Origin: Streptomyces cellulosae
GTDB lineage: Bacteria; Actinomycetota; Actinomycetes; Streptomycetales; Streptomycetaceae
Assembly: GCA_014655195.1 (NCBI GenBank)
Contig: BNBH01000010.1
Coordinates: forward strand, 1 to 64,000
DNA length: 64,000 nt
Direction of reading: 5' to 3'
Shown: positions 10,642-17,709 of the stretch, piece by piece
Layout of the letters: every line of letters begins with the position of its first letter
Position numbering within the stretch: the first letter of the stretch is position 1
Program-made: the position numbers and the translations under genes
Notes under the pieces: model-generated
What the model was told of the DNA's origin: nothing
Databases searched by the model: none
The model's input: only the letters and a program-made list of their open reading frames with translations

Positions 10642-11145
10642 ATGTCCACACCCCCGCCTTCAGGCCCCTCCGTCTCCCCGGAGGTGGTCGAGATCGAGCG
10701 CGCGCTCTACCGCATCACGTATCTCAACTCGCGCGCCCGGCAGCACGAACGGCTGATGGCCGCGGCGGGCGTGCCGCTGGACCGGGCCGGGGCGGCGGTG
10801 CTGCGGAAGATGGCCGACGCGGAGCCCATGCGGCCGGGGGAGCTGGCGGCGCGGCTCGGTGTGGAGGCCTCGCACGTCACGCGCACCGTGCAGCACCTGG
10901 AGAAGTCGGGCCACGTCGTCCGCGTGCCCGACCCGGACGACCGCCGCGCCCAGCGCATCGAGCTCACCGACACCGGCCGCGAGGCGATCGCCCGCATCCG
11001 CGAGACCGGGGTGCGCGGCATGCAGGCCGCCCTGGCCCACTGGTCCGAGGAGGACCTGCGCACCCTGGCCACGCTGTTCCACCGTATGGTCGACGACTTC
11101 CTCGCCCACGCGGCCGCGACGGACACCGAGTCCCCGGCGGACTGA
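10642..11145 (+). CDS. MarR-family transcriptional regulator
   Basis: 167-residue winged-helix regulator. The recognition helix is in MRPGELAARLGVEASHVTRTVQHLEKSG (region about residues 60-87) and the wing has the family signature DPDDRRAQRIELTDTGRE. Flanking helices form the dimer interface. Such proteins usually repress genes for efflux, redox or aromatic catabolism and release DNA on ligand binding or cysteine oxidation; no conserved sensing cysteine is seen. The ATG at 10642 is preceded by a palindromic site overlapping its promoter. The DoxX-peroxiredoxin pair begins 71 bases downstream and may be a target. Confidence 0.93.
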   Translation: MSTPPPSGPSVSPEVVEIERALYRITYLNSRARQHERLMAAAGVPLDRAGAAVLRKMADAEPMRPGELAARLGVEASHVTRTVQHLEKSGHVVRVPDPDDRRAQRIELTDTGREAIARIRETGVRGMQAALAHWSEEDLRTLATLFHRMVDDFLAHAAATDTESPAD

Positions 11146-11173
11146 GCCCCGACCCTCCCGCGCCGCCGCTGCC

Positions 11174-11187
11174 TTACCGTCCGGTAA
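11174..11187. promoter_or_regulatory. Inverted repeat upstream of the doxX-peroxiredoxin pair
   Basis: TTACCGTCCGGTAA consists of TTACCG and CGGTAA arms separated by two bases, ending 29 bases before the GTG of the DoxX gene. It could be an operator for a dimeric (for example TetR-type) regulator, or a weak hairpin after the MarR gene. A single half-like sequence, CCGGTAA, recurs upstream of the hydrolase gene near 22073. Confidence 0.45.
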
Positions 11188-11216
11188 CGTGCGCGGCAGT
11201 CACCGGAGGAGGAACC

Positions 11217-11597
11217 GTGTCACGGTCCGCACGCTCACCCCTGCTGCTCGCCGGCCTGCTGGCCGCCGCCGGCACCGCGCACTTCGCCGCGCCCCGCCAG
11301 TTCGACCACATCGTCCCGCGTTCCCTGCCCGGCTCGTCCCGCACCTGGACGTACGCCAGCGGCGTCGCCGAGCTGGCGCTGGCCGCCGGCGTGGCCCTGC
11401 CCCGCACCCGCAAGACCGCCGCCCTGGCCGCGGCCGCGTTCTTCGTCGGGGTGTTCCCCGCCAACGTGAAGATGGCCGTCGACTGGCGCCACCGCCCCGC
11501 CCCCCAGCGCGCCGCCGCCTTCGGCCGGCTGCCGCTGCAGGTGCCGCTCGTGCTGTGGGCGCGCGGCGTGGCCGAGAACGCGGAGAGGGCGGCATGA
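11217..11597 (+). CDS. DoxX-family membrane protein
   Basis: 126-residue integral membrane protein with about four hydrophobic helices: LLLAGLLAAAGTAHF (residues 9-23), GVAELALAAGVAL, AALAAAAFFVGVF and LPLQVPLVLWARGV. The AHFAAPRQFDHIVP motif after the first helix matches DoxX-like proteins, which act with thiol or quinone redox partners. The GTG at 11217 has GGAGGAGG upstream. Its stop overlaps the start of a peroxiredoxin gene (ATGA), so the two are translationally coupled and probably belong to one oxidant-defence unit. Confidence 0.85.
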   Translation: MSRSARSPLLLAGLLAAAGTAHFAAPRQFDHIVPRSLPGSSRTWTYASGVAELALAAGVALPRTRKTAALAAAAFFVGVFPANVKMAVDWRHRPAPQRAAAFGRLPLQVPLVLWARGVAENAERAA

Positions 11598-12061
11598 GCG
11601 CGCGCCTGGAGAAGGGCGACACGGTCGAGGACTTCGCCGCGCCCGACGGGACCGGCACCGTCCGCCGGCTGTCGGAGCTGCTCGCCGACGGCCCGGTGGT
11701 GCTGTTCTTCTACCCCGCCGCCCTGAGTCCCGGCTGCACCGCGCAGGCCTGCCGCTTCCGCGACCTCGCCGCCGAGTTCGCCGAGGTGGGCGCCCGCCCG
11801 GTCGGCGTCAGCGCGGACCCCGTGGAGCGCCAGGCCGAGTTCGCCGGCCGGCACACCCTCGGCATGCCGCTGCTGTCCGACGCCGACGGCGCGATCCGCG
11901 AGATGTTCGGCGTGAAGCGGGGCATCTCCGTGGCCCCGACCAAGCGGGCCACCTTCGTCATCGGCCAGGACCGGACCGTGCTGGAGGTCGTGCGCAGCGA
12001 GCTGCGCATGAACACGCACGCGGACAAGGCGCTCGCCGCGCTGCGCACCCACCGCGGCTGA
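11594..12061 (+). CDS. Peroxiredoxin, BCP/PrxQ type
   Basis: 155-residue thiol peroxidase. The peroxidatic cysteine is in YPAALSPGCTAQACRFRD, about residue 46, with a second cysteine five residues on, which is the resolving position of the alpha2 (PrxQ/BCP) subfamily. The threonine usual before PGC is Ser here. The downstream arginine (KRATFVI region) and the thioredoxin fold order are intact. It starts at an ATG overlapping the DoxX stop (ATGA). It would reduce H2O2 or organic peroxides using thioredoxin; the coupled DoxX protein suggests a membrane-linked redox role. Confidence 0.92.
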   Translation: MSARLEKGDTVEDFAAPDGTGTVRRLSELLADGPVVLFFYPAALSPGCTAQACRFRDLAAEFAEVGARPVGVSADPVERQAEFAGRHTLGMPLLSDADGAIREMFGVKRGISVAPTKRATFVIGQDRTVLEVVRSELRMNTHADKALAALRTHRG

Positions 12062-12456
12062 GCCGGTCGCCGGCGGCCTCCGCCCGGAGCCGTCCCGCCC
12101 GCGATCGCGCTCGGCGGGGCCGGGCGCCCCGCCCCGCGCGCCCGTCGGGGGTGCGGCGGTCGGCCGCCGGGCGGCCTCCGGCCGACACCGTGCCCGCCCG
12201 CGAATCCGGCAGGGGGCCGGGTCTTCGCCCGGGTGGGTGAGGCCCGCGCTGCGTGTCCACCGGGGCTGAGGCGGCCGGTCGCCGGGCGGGGTGTCTCCGC
12301 TGTCCGGCTCTTCGGGAGGGCCGGGTCTTCGCCCGGGTGGGTGAGGGCCGCCGCGGTGACCGGGATGCGCGCGGCCCGCGCCGTCGGCAATCCGCGGCCG
12401 CCCCGGACGCAGCCGCCGCGGTTGAGAGGTGACGTCCGCGGGTCGATCCTGGACGA
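12062..12456. other. Intergenic region with 29-base direct repeat
   Basis: 395 bases between the peroxiredoxin and the sensor phosphatase. It holds an exact 29-base direct repeat (12214-12242 and 12318-12346, 104 bases apart). Each copy contains CCGGG and CCCGG arms around TCTTCG, which would form a short hairpin with a UUCG-like loop in RNA. No convincing small gene or strong promoter is seen; the start of the next gene must lie under a promoter in the last 100 bases. Confidence 0.6.
12214..12346. repeat. 29-base exact direct repeat pair, hairpin-forming
   Basis: Two identical 29-base copies (12214-12242; 12318-12346) in the intergenic region before the PAS/GAF/SpoIIE gene. Both include the arms CCGGG and CCCGG separated by TCTTCG, so the transcript could form two equal hairpins. 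Sequence between the copies is unrelated. They could be binding sites, RNA structures (even ANTAR-like hairpins, given the ANTAR gene at 5450) or decayed duplication. Confidence 0.6.
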
Positions 12457-14811
12457 ATGGACGACGCCTCCGCCGCGCTTGTTGTCGATGCCCGCGGTGT
12501 CGTGACGGGGTGGAGCGAGGGGGCCCGGCGGCTGACCGGGTTCTCCGCCGACGAGGCCGTGGGCCGTCCCGTGCGGGACCTGCTCGTCGAGGAGCCGGAC
12601 GGCGGGGAGACCTCGCCGGGCGGTCCGCCCCTGCCCGTGGGAGCCGTCACGGCGCGTCACCGTGACGGCCACCCGCTCACGCTCCGGATCGGGCTGTCCC
12701 CGCTCGACGGGCCCGGGGACGAGACCGTCGGCTACGTGATCACCGCCGCGCCCGTCGACACGCAGGAGACGTCGTTGGGCGGCCGGGTCTTCGAGCAGTC
12801 GTCCCTGCCCATCTCCGTCTTCGACACCGAACACCGTTTCGTCCGGCTCAACGCCGCCGCCTGCGAGGCCATGGACGGCACCGAGGAGACCCTGCTCGGC
12901 CGGACCTTCCTCGATGTCGCGGGCCTGAGCGAGGGCACCCGCTCCATCGACCGGAACTTGCGCACGGTCGTCGAGACCGGCCGCCCGATGCGCGACGAGA
13001 CCTACAGCCAGGCCGGCGCCGACCCGGACCAGCAGGCCTGGGACGTGGAGATGTGGCCGCTGCGCGACACCACCGGCCGGGTGATCGGCGCCGCGCTGGC
13101 CGGCCTGGACTCCACCGAACAGCACCGCTTCAGGCGCCGGCTGGCCCTGATCGACGAGGCCACCACCGCCCTGGGTACCACCCTCGACGTCGTCCGCACC
13201 GCCGAGGAGCTGGTGGCGCTGCTGGTGCCGGACTTCGCCGACTTCGCCGCCGTCGACCTGCTCGACTGGGTGCTCGACGCGGAGGCGCCCCCGCTGCGGG
13301 ACGAGCCCGCCGTCGTGATGCGCCGCGTGGCGCACACCTCCGCGGGCCCGGACGCGCCCGCCACGGTCGTCCCCCTCGGCCGCACCGACGTCTACCCGGC
13401 CTACTCCCCGCCGGCGCGGGCCCTGCGCGAGGGCAGAGCCGTGCTCGCGCACGCGGGCGAGCCGGACTTCGACCGCTGGATGGCCGAGCGCGAGCCGCAG
13501 TCCCTGCGGACGGAGGCGGCACGCGCCCACCGCATCCACGCGGAACTGGCCGTGCCGCTGCTCGCCCGGGGCATCACCCTCGGCGTCGCGATCGCCCTGC
13601 GCAGCCTCCGCCCCGAGCGGTTCGCCGAGGACGACGCCGTCCTGGCCGAGGAGATCGCCGGCCGGGCCGCCGTGTGCGTGGACAACGCCCGCCGCTTCGC
13701 CCGCGAACGCGCCACCGCCATGACCCTCCAGAACAGCCTGCTGCCCAAGGTGCGGCCCGGGCAGGCGGCCGTCGAGATCGCCCACCGCTATCTGCCCACC
13801 GCGTCCGCCGCGGGCATCGGCGGCGACTGGTTCGACGTCATCCCGCTGTCCGGCACCCGGGTCGCCCTGGTCGTGGGCGACGTCGTCGGACACGGCATCC
13901 CCTCCACGGCCACCATGGGCCGGCTCTGCACGGCCGTGCGCACCCTCGCCGACGTCGACCTGCCGCCCGAGGAACTGCTCACCCACCTCGACGACCTGGT
14001 CACCCACCTCACCGCCGACGACCGCGTCGACGTCCCGGAGCTCGGCGCCACCTGCCTGTACGCCGTCTACGACCCCGTCGCCCGGCTGCTGACGGTGGCC
14101 GCCGCCGGACACCCGCCGCCCGCCCTGCTGCTGCCCGACGGCACCTGCCGGCTCGTCCCGCTGAACGCGGGACCGCCCCTGGGCGTCGGCGGCATGCCGT
14201 TCGAGGCGACCGAGCTGAAGCTGCCCGAGGGCTGCGTCGTCGCCTTCTACACCGACGGCCTCGTCGACGGACGCGGCCGCGACGTCGACCACGCCACCGA
14301 GGAGCTGTGCCGCGCCCTGACCGTGCCCACGGAGTCGCTGGACGCCCTGTGCGACGTCGTGCTGAAGCACGTGCTGCCCGAGGAGCCCGGCGACGACGTC
14401 GCCCTGCTGCTCGCCCGCACCCGAGCCCTGGGCGCCGGGCAGGTCGCCGCGCGGGACGTGGCCCAGGACCCCGAGGAGGTCGCCGCCGTCCGGAAGTGGG
14501 CGCTCGACCTGCTGTCCGCCTGGGGCCTGGAGGACATCGCCTTCGTCACCGAACTGGTGGTCAGCGAGCTGATCACCAACGCCATCCGTTACGGGGAGCC
14601 CCCGATCCGGGTGCGGCTGATCCGCGACCGCACCCTCATCTGCGAGGTGACCGACTCCAGCTCCACCTCGCCCCATCTGCGCCGGGCGCACGCCTTCGAC
14701 GAGGGCGGCCGGGGTCTGCTGCTGGTCGCCCAGCTCACCCAGCGCTGGGGGAGTCGGCAGGCGGACGGCGGCAAGACCATCTGGGCGGAACAGGCCCTCC
14801 CACGCCGCTGA
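12457..14811 (+). CDS. PAS-PAS-GAF-PP2C (SpoIIE-type) sensor phosphatase with GHKL domain
   Basis: 784-residue cytoplasmic signalling protein. Order: PAS (residues about 1-95), second PAS (110-220, DTEHRFVRLNAAACEAM), GAF (235-410), SpoIIE-type PP2C phosphatase (about 420-640, with GGDWFDVIPL, VGDVVGHG and FYTDGLVD metal-binding motifs), and C-terminal GHKL kinase-like domain (665-784, with N-box ELITNAIRYG and GRGLLLV). The protein could dephosphorylate an anti-anti-sigma factor and phosphorylate or bind it through the GHKL module, so it can switch partner sigma factors. A SigB/SigF-type sigma gene lies 6 kb away. ATG at 12457. The stop codon is the first copy of a tandem repeat array. Confidence 0.94.
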   Translation: MDDASAALVVDARGVVTGWSEGARRLTGFSADEAVGRPVRDLLVEEPDGGETSPGGPPLPVGAVTARHRDGHPLTLRIGLSPLDGPGDETVGYVITAAPVDTQETSLGGRVFEQSSLPISVFDTEHRFVRLNAAACEAMDGTEETLLGRTFLDVAGLSEGTRSIDRNLRTVVETGRPMRDETYSQAGADPDQQAWDVEMWPLRDTTGRVIGAALAGLDSTEQHRFRRRLALIDEATTALGTTLDVVRTAEELVALLVPDFADFAAVDLLDWVLDAEAPPLRDEPAVVMRRVAHTSAGPDAPATVVPLGRTDVYPAYSPPARALREGRAVLAHAGEPDFDRWMAEREPQSLRTEAARAHRIHAELAVPLLARGITLGVAIALRSLRPERFAEDDAVLAEEIAGRAAVCVDNARRFARERATAMTLQNSLLPKVRPGQAAVEIAHRYLPTASAAGIGGDWFDVIPLSGTRVALVVGDVVGHGIPSTATMGRLCTAVRTLADVDLPPEELLTHLDDLVTHLTADDRVDVPELGATCLYAVYDPVARLLTVAAAGHPPPALLLPDGTCRLVPLNAGPPLGVGGMPFEATELKLPEGCVVAFYTDGLVDGRGRDVDHATEELCRALTVPTESLDALCDVVLKHVLPEEPGDDVALLLARTRALGAGQVAARDVAQDPEEVAAVRKWALDLLSAWGLEDIAFVTELVVSELITNAIRYGEPPIRVRLIRDRTLICEVTDSSSTSPHLRRAHAFDEGGRGLLLVAQLTQRWGSRQADGGKTIWAEQALPRR

Positions 14812-15066
14812 TCTCCCGCGTCCGGGTGGTTTTGCCGTCCTCCCGGCTGATCTCCCGCGTCCGCTTCAGCCCAGCTCCCCGCTGATTCCGCGCGTCCGCG
14901 GTTCAACCCGCTCCCGGCTGATCTCCCGCGCCCGGGCGGTTCAGCCACTGCCGGCTGATCTCCAGCGTCTGGTGGTTCAGCCGTCCTCGCGGCTGGCCTC
15001 CAGCGTCTGGTGGTTCAGCCGTCTTCCCGGCCGGCCTCCCGCCCCCGGCGGGTTCAGCCGCCCTCC
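14807..15066. repeat. Seven-unit tandem array filling a convergent gene gap
   Basis: Degenerate tandem repeats with unit starts at 14807, 14846, 14881, 14917, 14954, 14992 and 15030 (units 35-39 bases). Each unit begins near CGGCTGA and ends near TCAGCCG, which are reverse complements, so every unit can form a stem-loop on either strand. The first unit includes the TGA stop of the sensor phosphatase (14809-14811) and the last includes the TCA that is the stop of the minus-strand phosphoesterase (15054-15056). Units 5 and 6 are nearly identical; the others have drifted. Likely a bidirectional terminator grown by duplication. Confidence 0.85.
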
Positions 15067-15668
15067 CGCGCCACCTGCGTGAGCGTGCGGCCCGTACGGG
15101 CGGAGCGGGCCCGGCGCGGGTCGGGTGCGCCCCGGCCGCCGGAGCCGCCCTTCGCCGCCCGCACCAGCAGCCACGCCTCCTCGCCGTCGTCCCCGCCGCG
15201 GAAGCGGGTGAGGGCGTACTCGCCGCGCAGCTTCCGGCCGTGCAGCCGGAACGTGGCGTGCCCGCGCTCCAGCGACTCCGCGAAGTCCACGGGCCGGCCC
15301 CGGCGGTCGTGGCTCAGCGGCTCGTACGTGCCGTGGTCCCACACGATGACCGTGCCCCCGCCGTACTCACCGGGCGGGATGACGCCCTCGAACTCCTCGT
15401 ACTCCAGCGGGTGGTCCTCCGTCGGCACGGCAAGCCGCTTGTCCCGCGGGTCGTCGGACGGGCCCTTCGGCACCGACCACGACTTCAGCACGTCGCCCAC
15501 CTGGAGCCGGAAGTCGAAGTGCATCCGCCGGGCGTCGTGGATCTGCACCACGAACCGGGGCAGGGCGTCCCGCCCTTCCCGCGCCTCCCGGCCGTCGCCG
15601 CGCGGCTCCGCCGTCCGGTCGAAGTGCCGTTTGCCGTGATAGTCCCGCAGCCGGTCCGCTCCGCCCAC
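15054..15668 (-). CDS. Stand-alone LigD-type 3'-phosphoesterase
   Basis: 204-residue DNA 3'-phosphoesterase/ribonuclease domain that heals 3' ends before ligation. All active-site residues match Pseudomonas LigD PE shifted by two: Asp17, His44, His50, Asp52, Arg54 (in MHFDFRL) and His86 (EDHPLEY). Normally this module is fused to a ligase and primase; here it is alone. The GTG at 15668 has GGAGGGA upstream. The matching ligase module is encoded 4.6 kb to the left. The C-terminal 45 residues are basic and low-complexity, and the stop codon is inside the neighbouring repeat array. Confidence 0.93.
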   Translation of the reverse strand: MGGADRLRDYHGKRHFDRTAEPRGDGREAREGRDALPRFVVQIHDARRMHFDFRLQVGDVLKSWSVPKGPSDDPRDKRLAVPTEDHPLEYEEFEGVIPPGEYGGGTVIVWDHGTYEPLSHDRRGRPVDFAESLERGHATFRLHGRKLRGEYALTRFRGGDDGEEAWLLVRAAKGGSGGRGAPDPRRARSARTGRTLTQVAREGG

Positions 15669-15728
15669 CGCGCCGCTCCCTCCGCCGGGTCCGTCCGCCT
15701 TCCGTACGGGCGTGCCCCGGGTACCCGG

Positions 15729-16559
15729 TCAGAACTCCTCGTGCACCTCCGGGTCCCCGCCGATCCGCCGGTGCGCCCGGTCCGACAGGGTTCGCATCTG
15801 GGCGTCGTCCAGCGCGAAGCCGAACACGTCCAGGTTGGCGCGCTGCCGCGCGGGGTCGGACGACTTCGGCACCGGCACCGCGCCCAGCTGGACGTGCCAG
15901 CGCAGCACCGCCTGCGCCGGGGTGACGCCGTGCGCGTCGGCGACGGCGGCCACCGCGAGGTCGTCCAGCAGCTGCGAACCGCGGCCCAGCGGGCTCCAGC
16001 TCTCGACGAGCACGCCCTTGTCCGCGTGGTGGGCGCGCAGCTCCTCCTGCGGGAAGAAGGGGTGCAGCTCGACCTGGTTGACCGAGGGCAGCACGCCGGT
16101 CTCCTTCTCCAGGCGTTCGATGTGCGCGGGCGTGAAGTTGGAGACGCCGATCGAGCGGACCAGGCCGTCCTCCCTGAGCTTGACCATGGCCTTCCAGGAG
16201 TCGACGTACTTGCCGACGCGGGGGAGCGGCCAGTGGATGAGGTACAGGTCGACGTACTCCAGGCCCAGCCGGGCGCGGGACTCCTCGAAGGAGGCGAGGG
16301 TCTCCTCGTAGCCGTGGTGGCGGCCGGGGAGCTTCGTCGTCACGACGATCTCCTCGCGCGGGACGCCGGCGCCGGCCACGGCCCGGCCCACGCCGGTCTC
16401 GTTGCGGTAGTTGGCGGCCGTGTCGATCAGGCGGTACCCGGCGTGCAGGGCCGTCGTCACCGCCCGTTCCGCCTCGGCGTCGTCCATTGGCCAGGTGCCC
16501 AGGCCGATGGCGGGGATCGTGGTGCCGTCGTTGAGGGTGTGCTGCGGGATGCTCGTCAC
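15729..16559 (-). CDS. Aldo-keto reductase
   Basis: 276-residue NADPH-dependent reductase of the AKR5/2,5-diketo-gluconate reductase type. The catalytic tetrad is Asp46, Tyr51, Lys76 and His109 (in IDTAANY, TTKLPG and LIHWPLP). The NADPH-binding end shows VPVPKSSDPARQRANLDVFGF. The GTG at 16559 follows a GGAGGG site. Full length for the family. It would reduce aldehydes or ketones; the true substrate is unknown. It is divergent from the dioxygenase gene at 16729, sharing a 169-base promoter region. Confidence 0.94.
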   Translation of the reverse strand: MTSIPQHTLNDGTTIPAIGLGTWPMDDAEAERAVTTALHAGYRLIDTAANYRNETGVGRAVAGAGVPREEIVVTTKLPGRHHGYEETLASFEESRARLGLEYVDLYLIHWPLPRVGKYVDSWKAMVKLREDGLVRSIGVSNFTPAHIERLEKETGVLPSVNQVELHPFFPQEELRAHHADKGVLVESWSPLGRGSQLLDDLAVAAVADAHGVTPAQAVLRWHVQLGAVPVPKSSDPARQRANLDVFGFALDDAQMRTLSDRAHRRIGGDPEVHEEF

Positions 16560-16728
16560 GGGAGGGCCCTCCGGTCGCGGTGTCGTCCTCCCAGCGTCGG
16601 CCATGACGGGGGAGGTGATCAACCGCACGGGCCCGGCGCCCTGTCGCCAGGTCCCGCTTCCCCTGCCACGATCTTCCCGGGAGCCGGTCCGTCCGGGGCC
16701 GGCGGGGACGAGCGACGGAGTGGGACGC

Positions 16729-17703
16729 ATGACGACGGACAGCCGCGTCGGGAAGGACCGGGAGCACACGGGGAAGGCCGAGGTGCGCCCCGCGGCCGGG
16801 CACATCGGGGCCGACATCACGGGCGTGGACCTCGCCGCGGACCTCGACGAGGGGACGGTCGCCGCGATCAGGGCGGCGGTGCTGCGCTGGAAGGTGGTCT
16901 TCTTCCGCGGCCAGCGCCTGGACCACGCCGGGCATGTCGCGCTGGCCCGCCGGTTCGGCGAGCCGGTCGTCCTGCCCCGCCGGGGCTCCGCCTCCCCGGC
17001 GGACCACCCCGAGATCGAGACCACCGCCGACCGCCTGGAACTGGGCGGACGCTACGGCATGGACCACGACGAGTGGCTGCGGCGGCGCCGCCACACCCTG
17101 CTGCGCGGCTGGCACTGCGACCACGGCGCCCGCGTCGACCCGCCCGCCGCGACCATCCTGCGCGCCGAGACCGTGCCCCCGTACGGCGGCGACACGACCT
17201 GGGCCAACCTGGCCGCCGCCTACGCCGGACTGTCCGCCCCGGTGCGGGAGTTCGCCGACCGGCTGCGCGCCGAGCACCGCCTCGGCGTGGGCTACCAGCC
17301 CCGGCCGGGCGACGACGCCTACCTGCGCCGTCTCCTGGACCACCAGACCGCCAGCGAGCACCCACTGGTGCGCGTCCACCCCGAGACCGGGGAGCGCATC
17401 CTGTTCGTCAACGGCTACTACGTCGAACAGATCACCGGCCTGTCCCGCCCCGAGAGCCGGGCGGTCCTGGACATGCTGCTGGAGCAGGCCACCCGGCCCG
17501 AGTACACCGTGCGGCTGCGCTGGGAGCCGGGCACCGTGGCGTTCTGGGACAACCGCGCCACCATCCACCTCGCGCCCGCCGACACCGCCCACCTCGACCA
17601 CCCGCGGATCATGCACCGCGTGATGCTCGCCGGGGACGTCCCCGTGGGCGTGGACGGCACGCCCTCCCGGCCCCTCACCGGCACCGCGCCGGGCCGCTGG
17701 TAG
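16729..17703 (+). CDS. TauD/TfdA-type Fe(II)/2-oxoglutarate dioxygenase
   Basis: 324-residue non-heme iron oxygenase. The metal triad is His129 and Asp131 (GWHCDHGARVDPP) and His296 (RIMHRVML). Arg binding 2-oxoglutarate follows in the C-terminal part. Further markers are FFRGQ near residue 60 and WEPGTVAFWDNRATIHLA near 270 (positions about 265-282). Taurine, alkylsulfate or 2,4-D type substrates are typical, but no sulfur-assimilation genes lie beside it. An unusually basic stretch LRRRRH precedes the first metal ligand. Start at ATG 16729 with a weak site. Confidence 0.93.
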   Translation: MTTDSRVGKDREHTGKAEVRPAAGHIGADITGVDLAADLDEGTVAAIRAAVLRWKVVFFRGQRLDHAGHVALARRFGEPVVLPRRGSASPADHPEIETTADRLELGGRYGMDHDEWLRRRRHTLLRGWHCDHGARVDPPAATILRAETVPPYGGDTTWANLAAAYAGLSAPVREFADRLRAEHRLGVGYQPRPGDDAYLRRLLDHQTASEHPLVRVHPETGERILFVNGYYVEQITGLSRPESRAVLDMLLEQATRPEYTVRLRWEPGTVAFWDNRATIHLAPADTAHLDHPRIMHRVMLAGDVPVGVDGTPSRPLTGTAPGRW

Positions 17704-17709
17704 CCGCGC

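Noticed and set aside
11710..14691. A 993-codon minus-strand frame across the peroxiredoxin and sensor phosphatase
   Set aside because: Antisense shadow of real genes with intact motifs; it has no recognisable domain and crosses an intergenic repeat pair.
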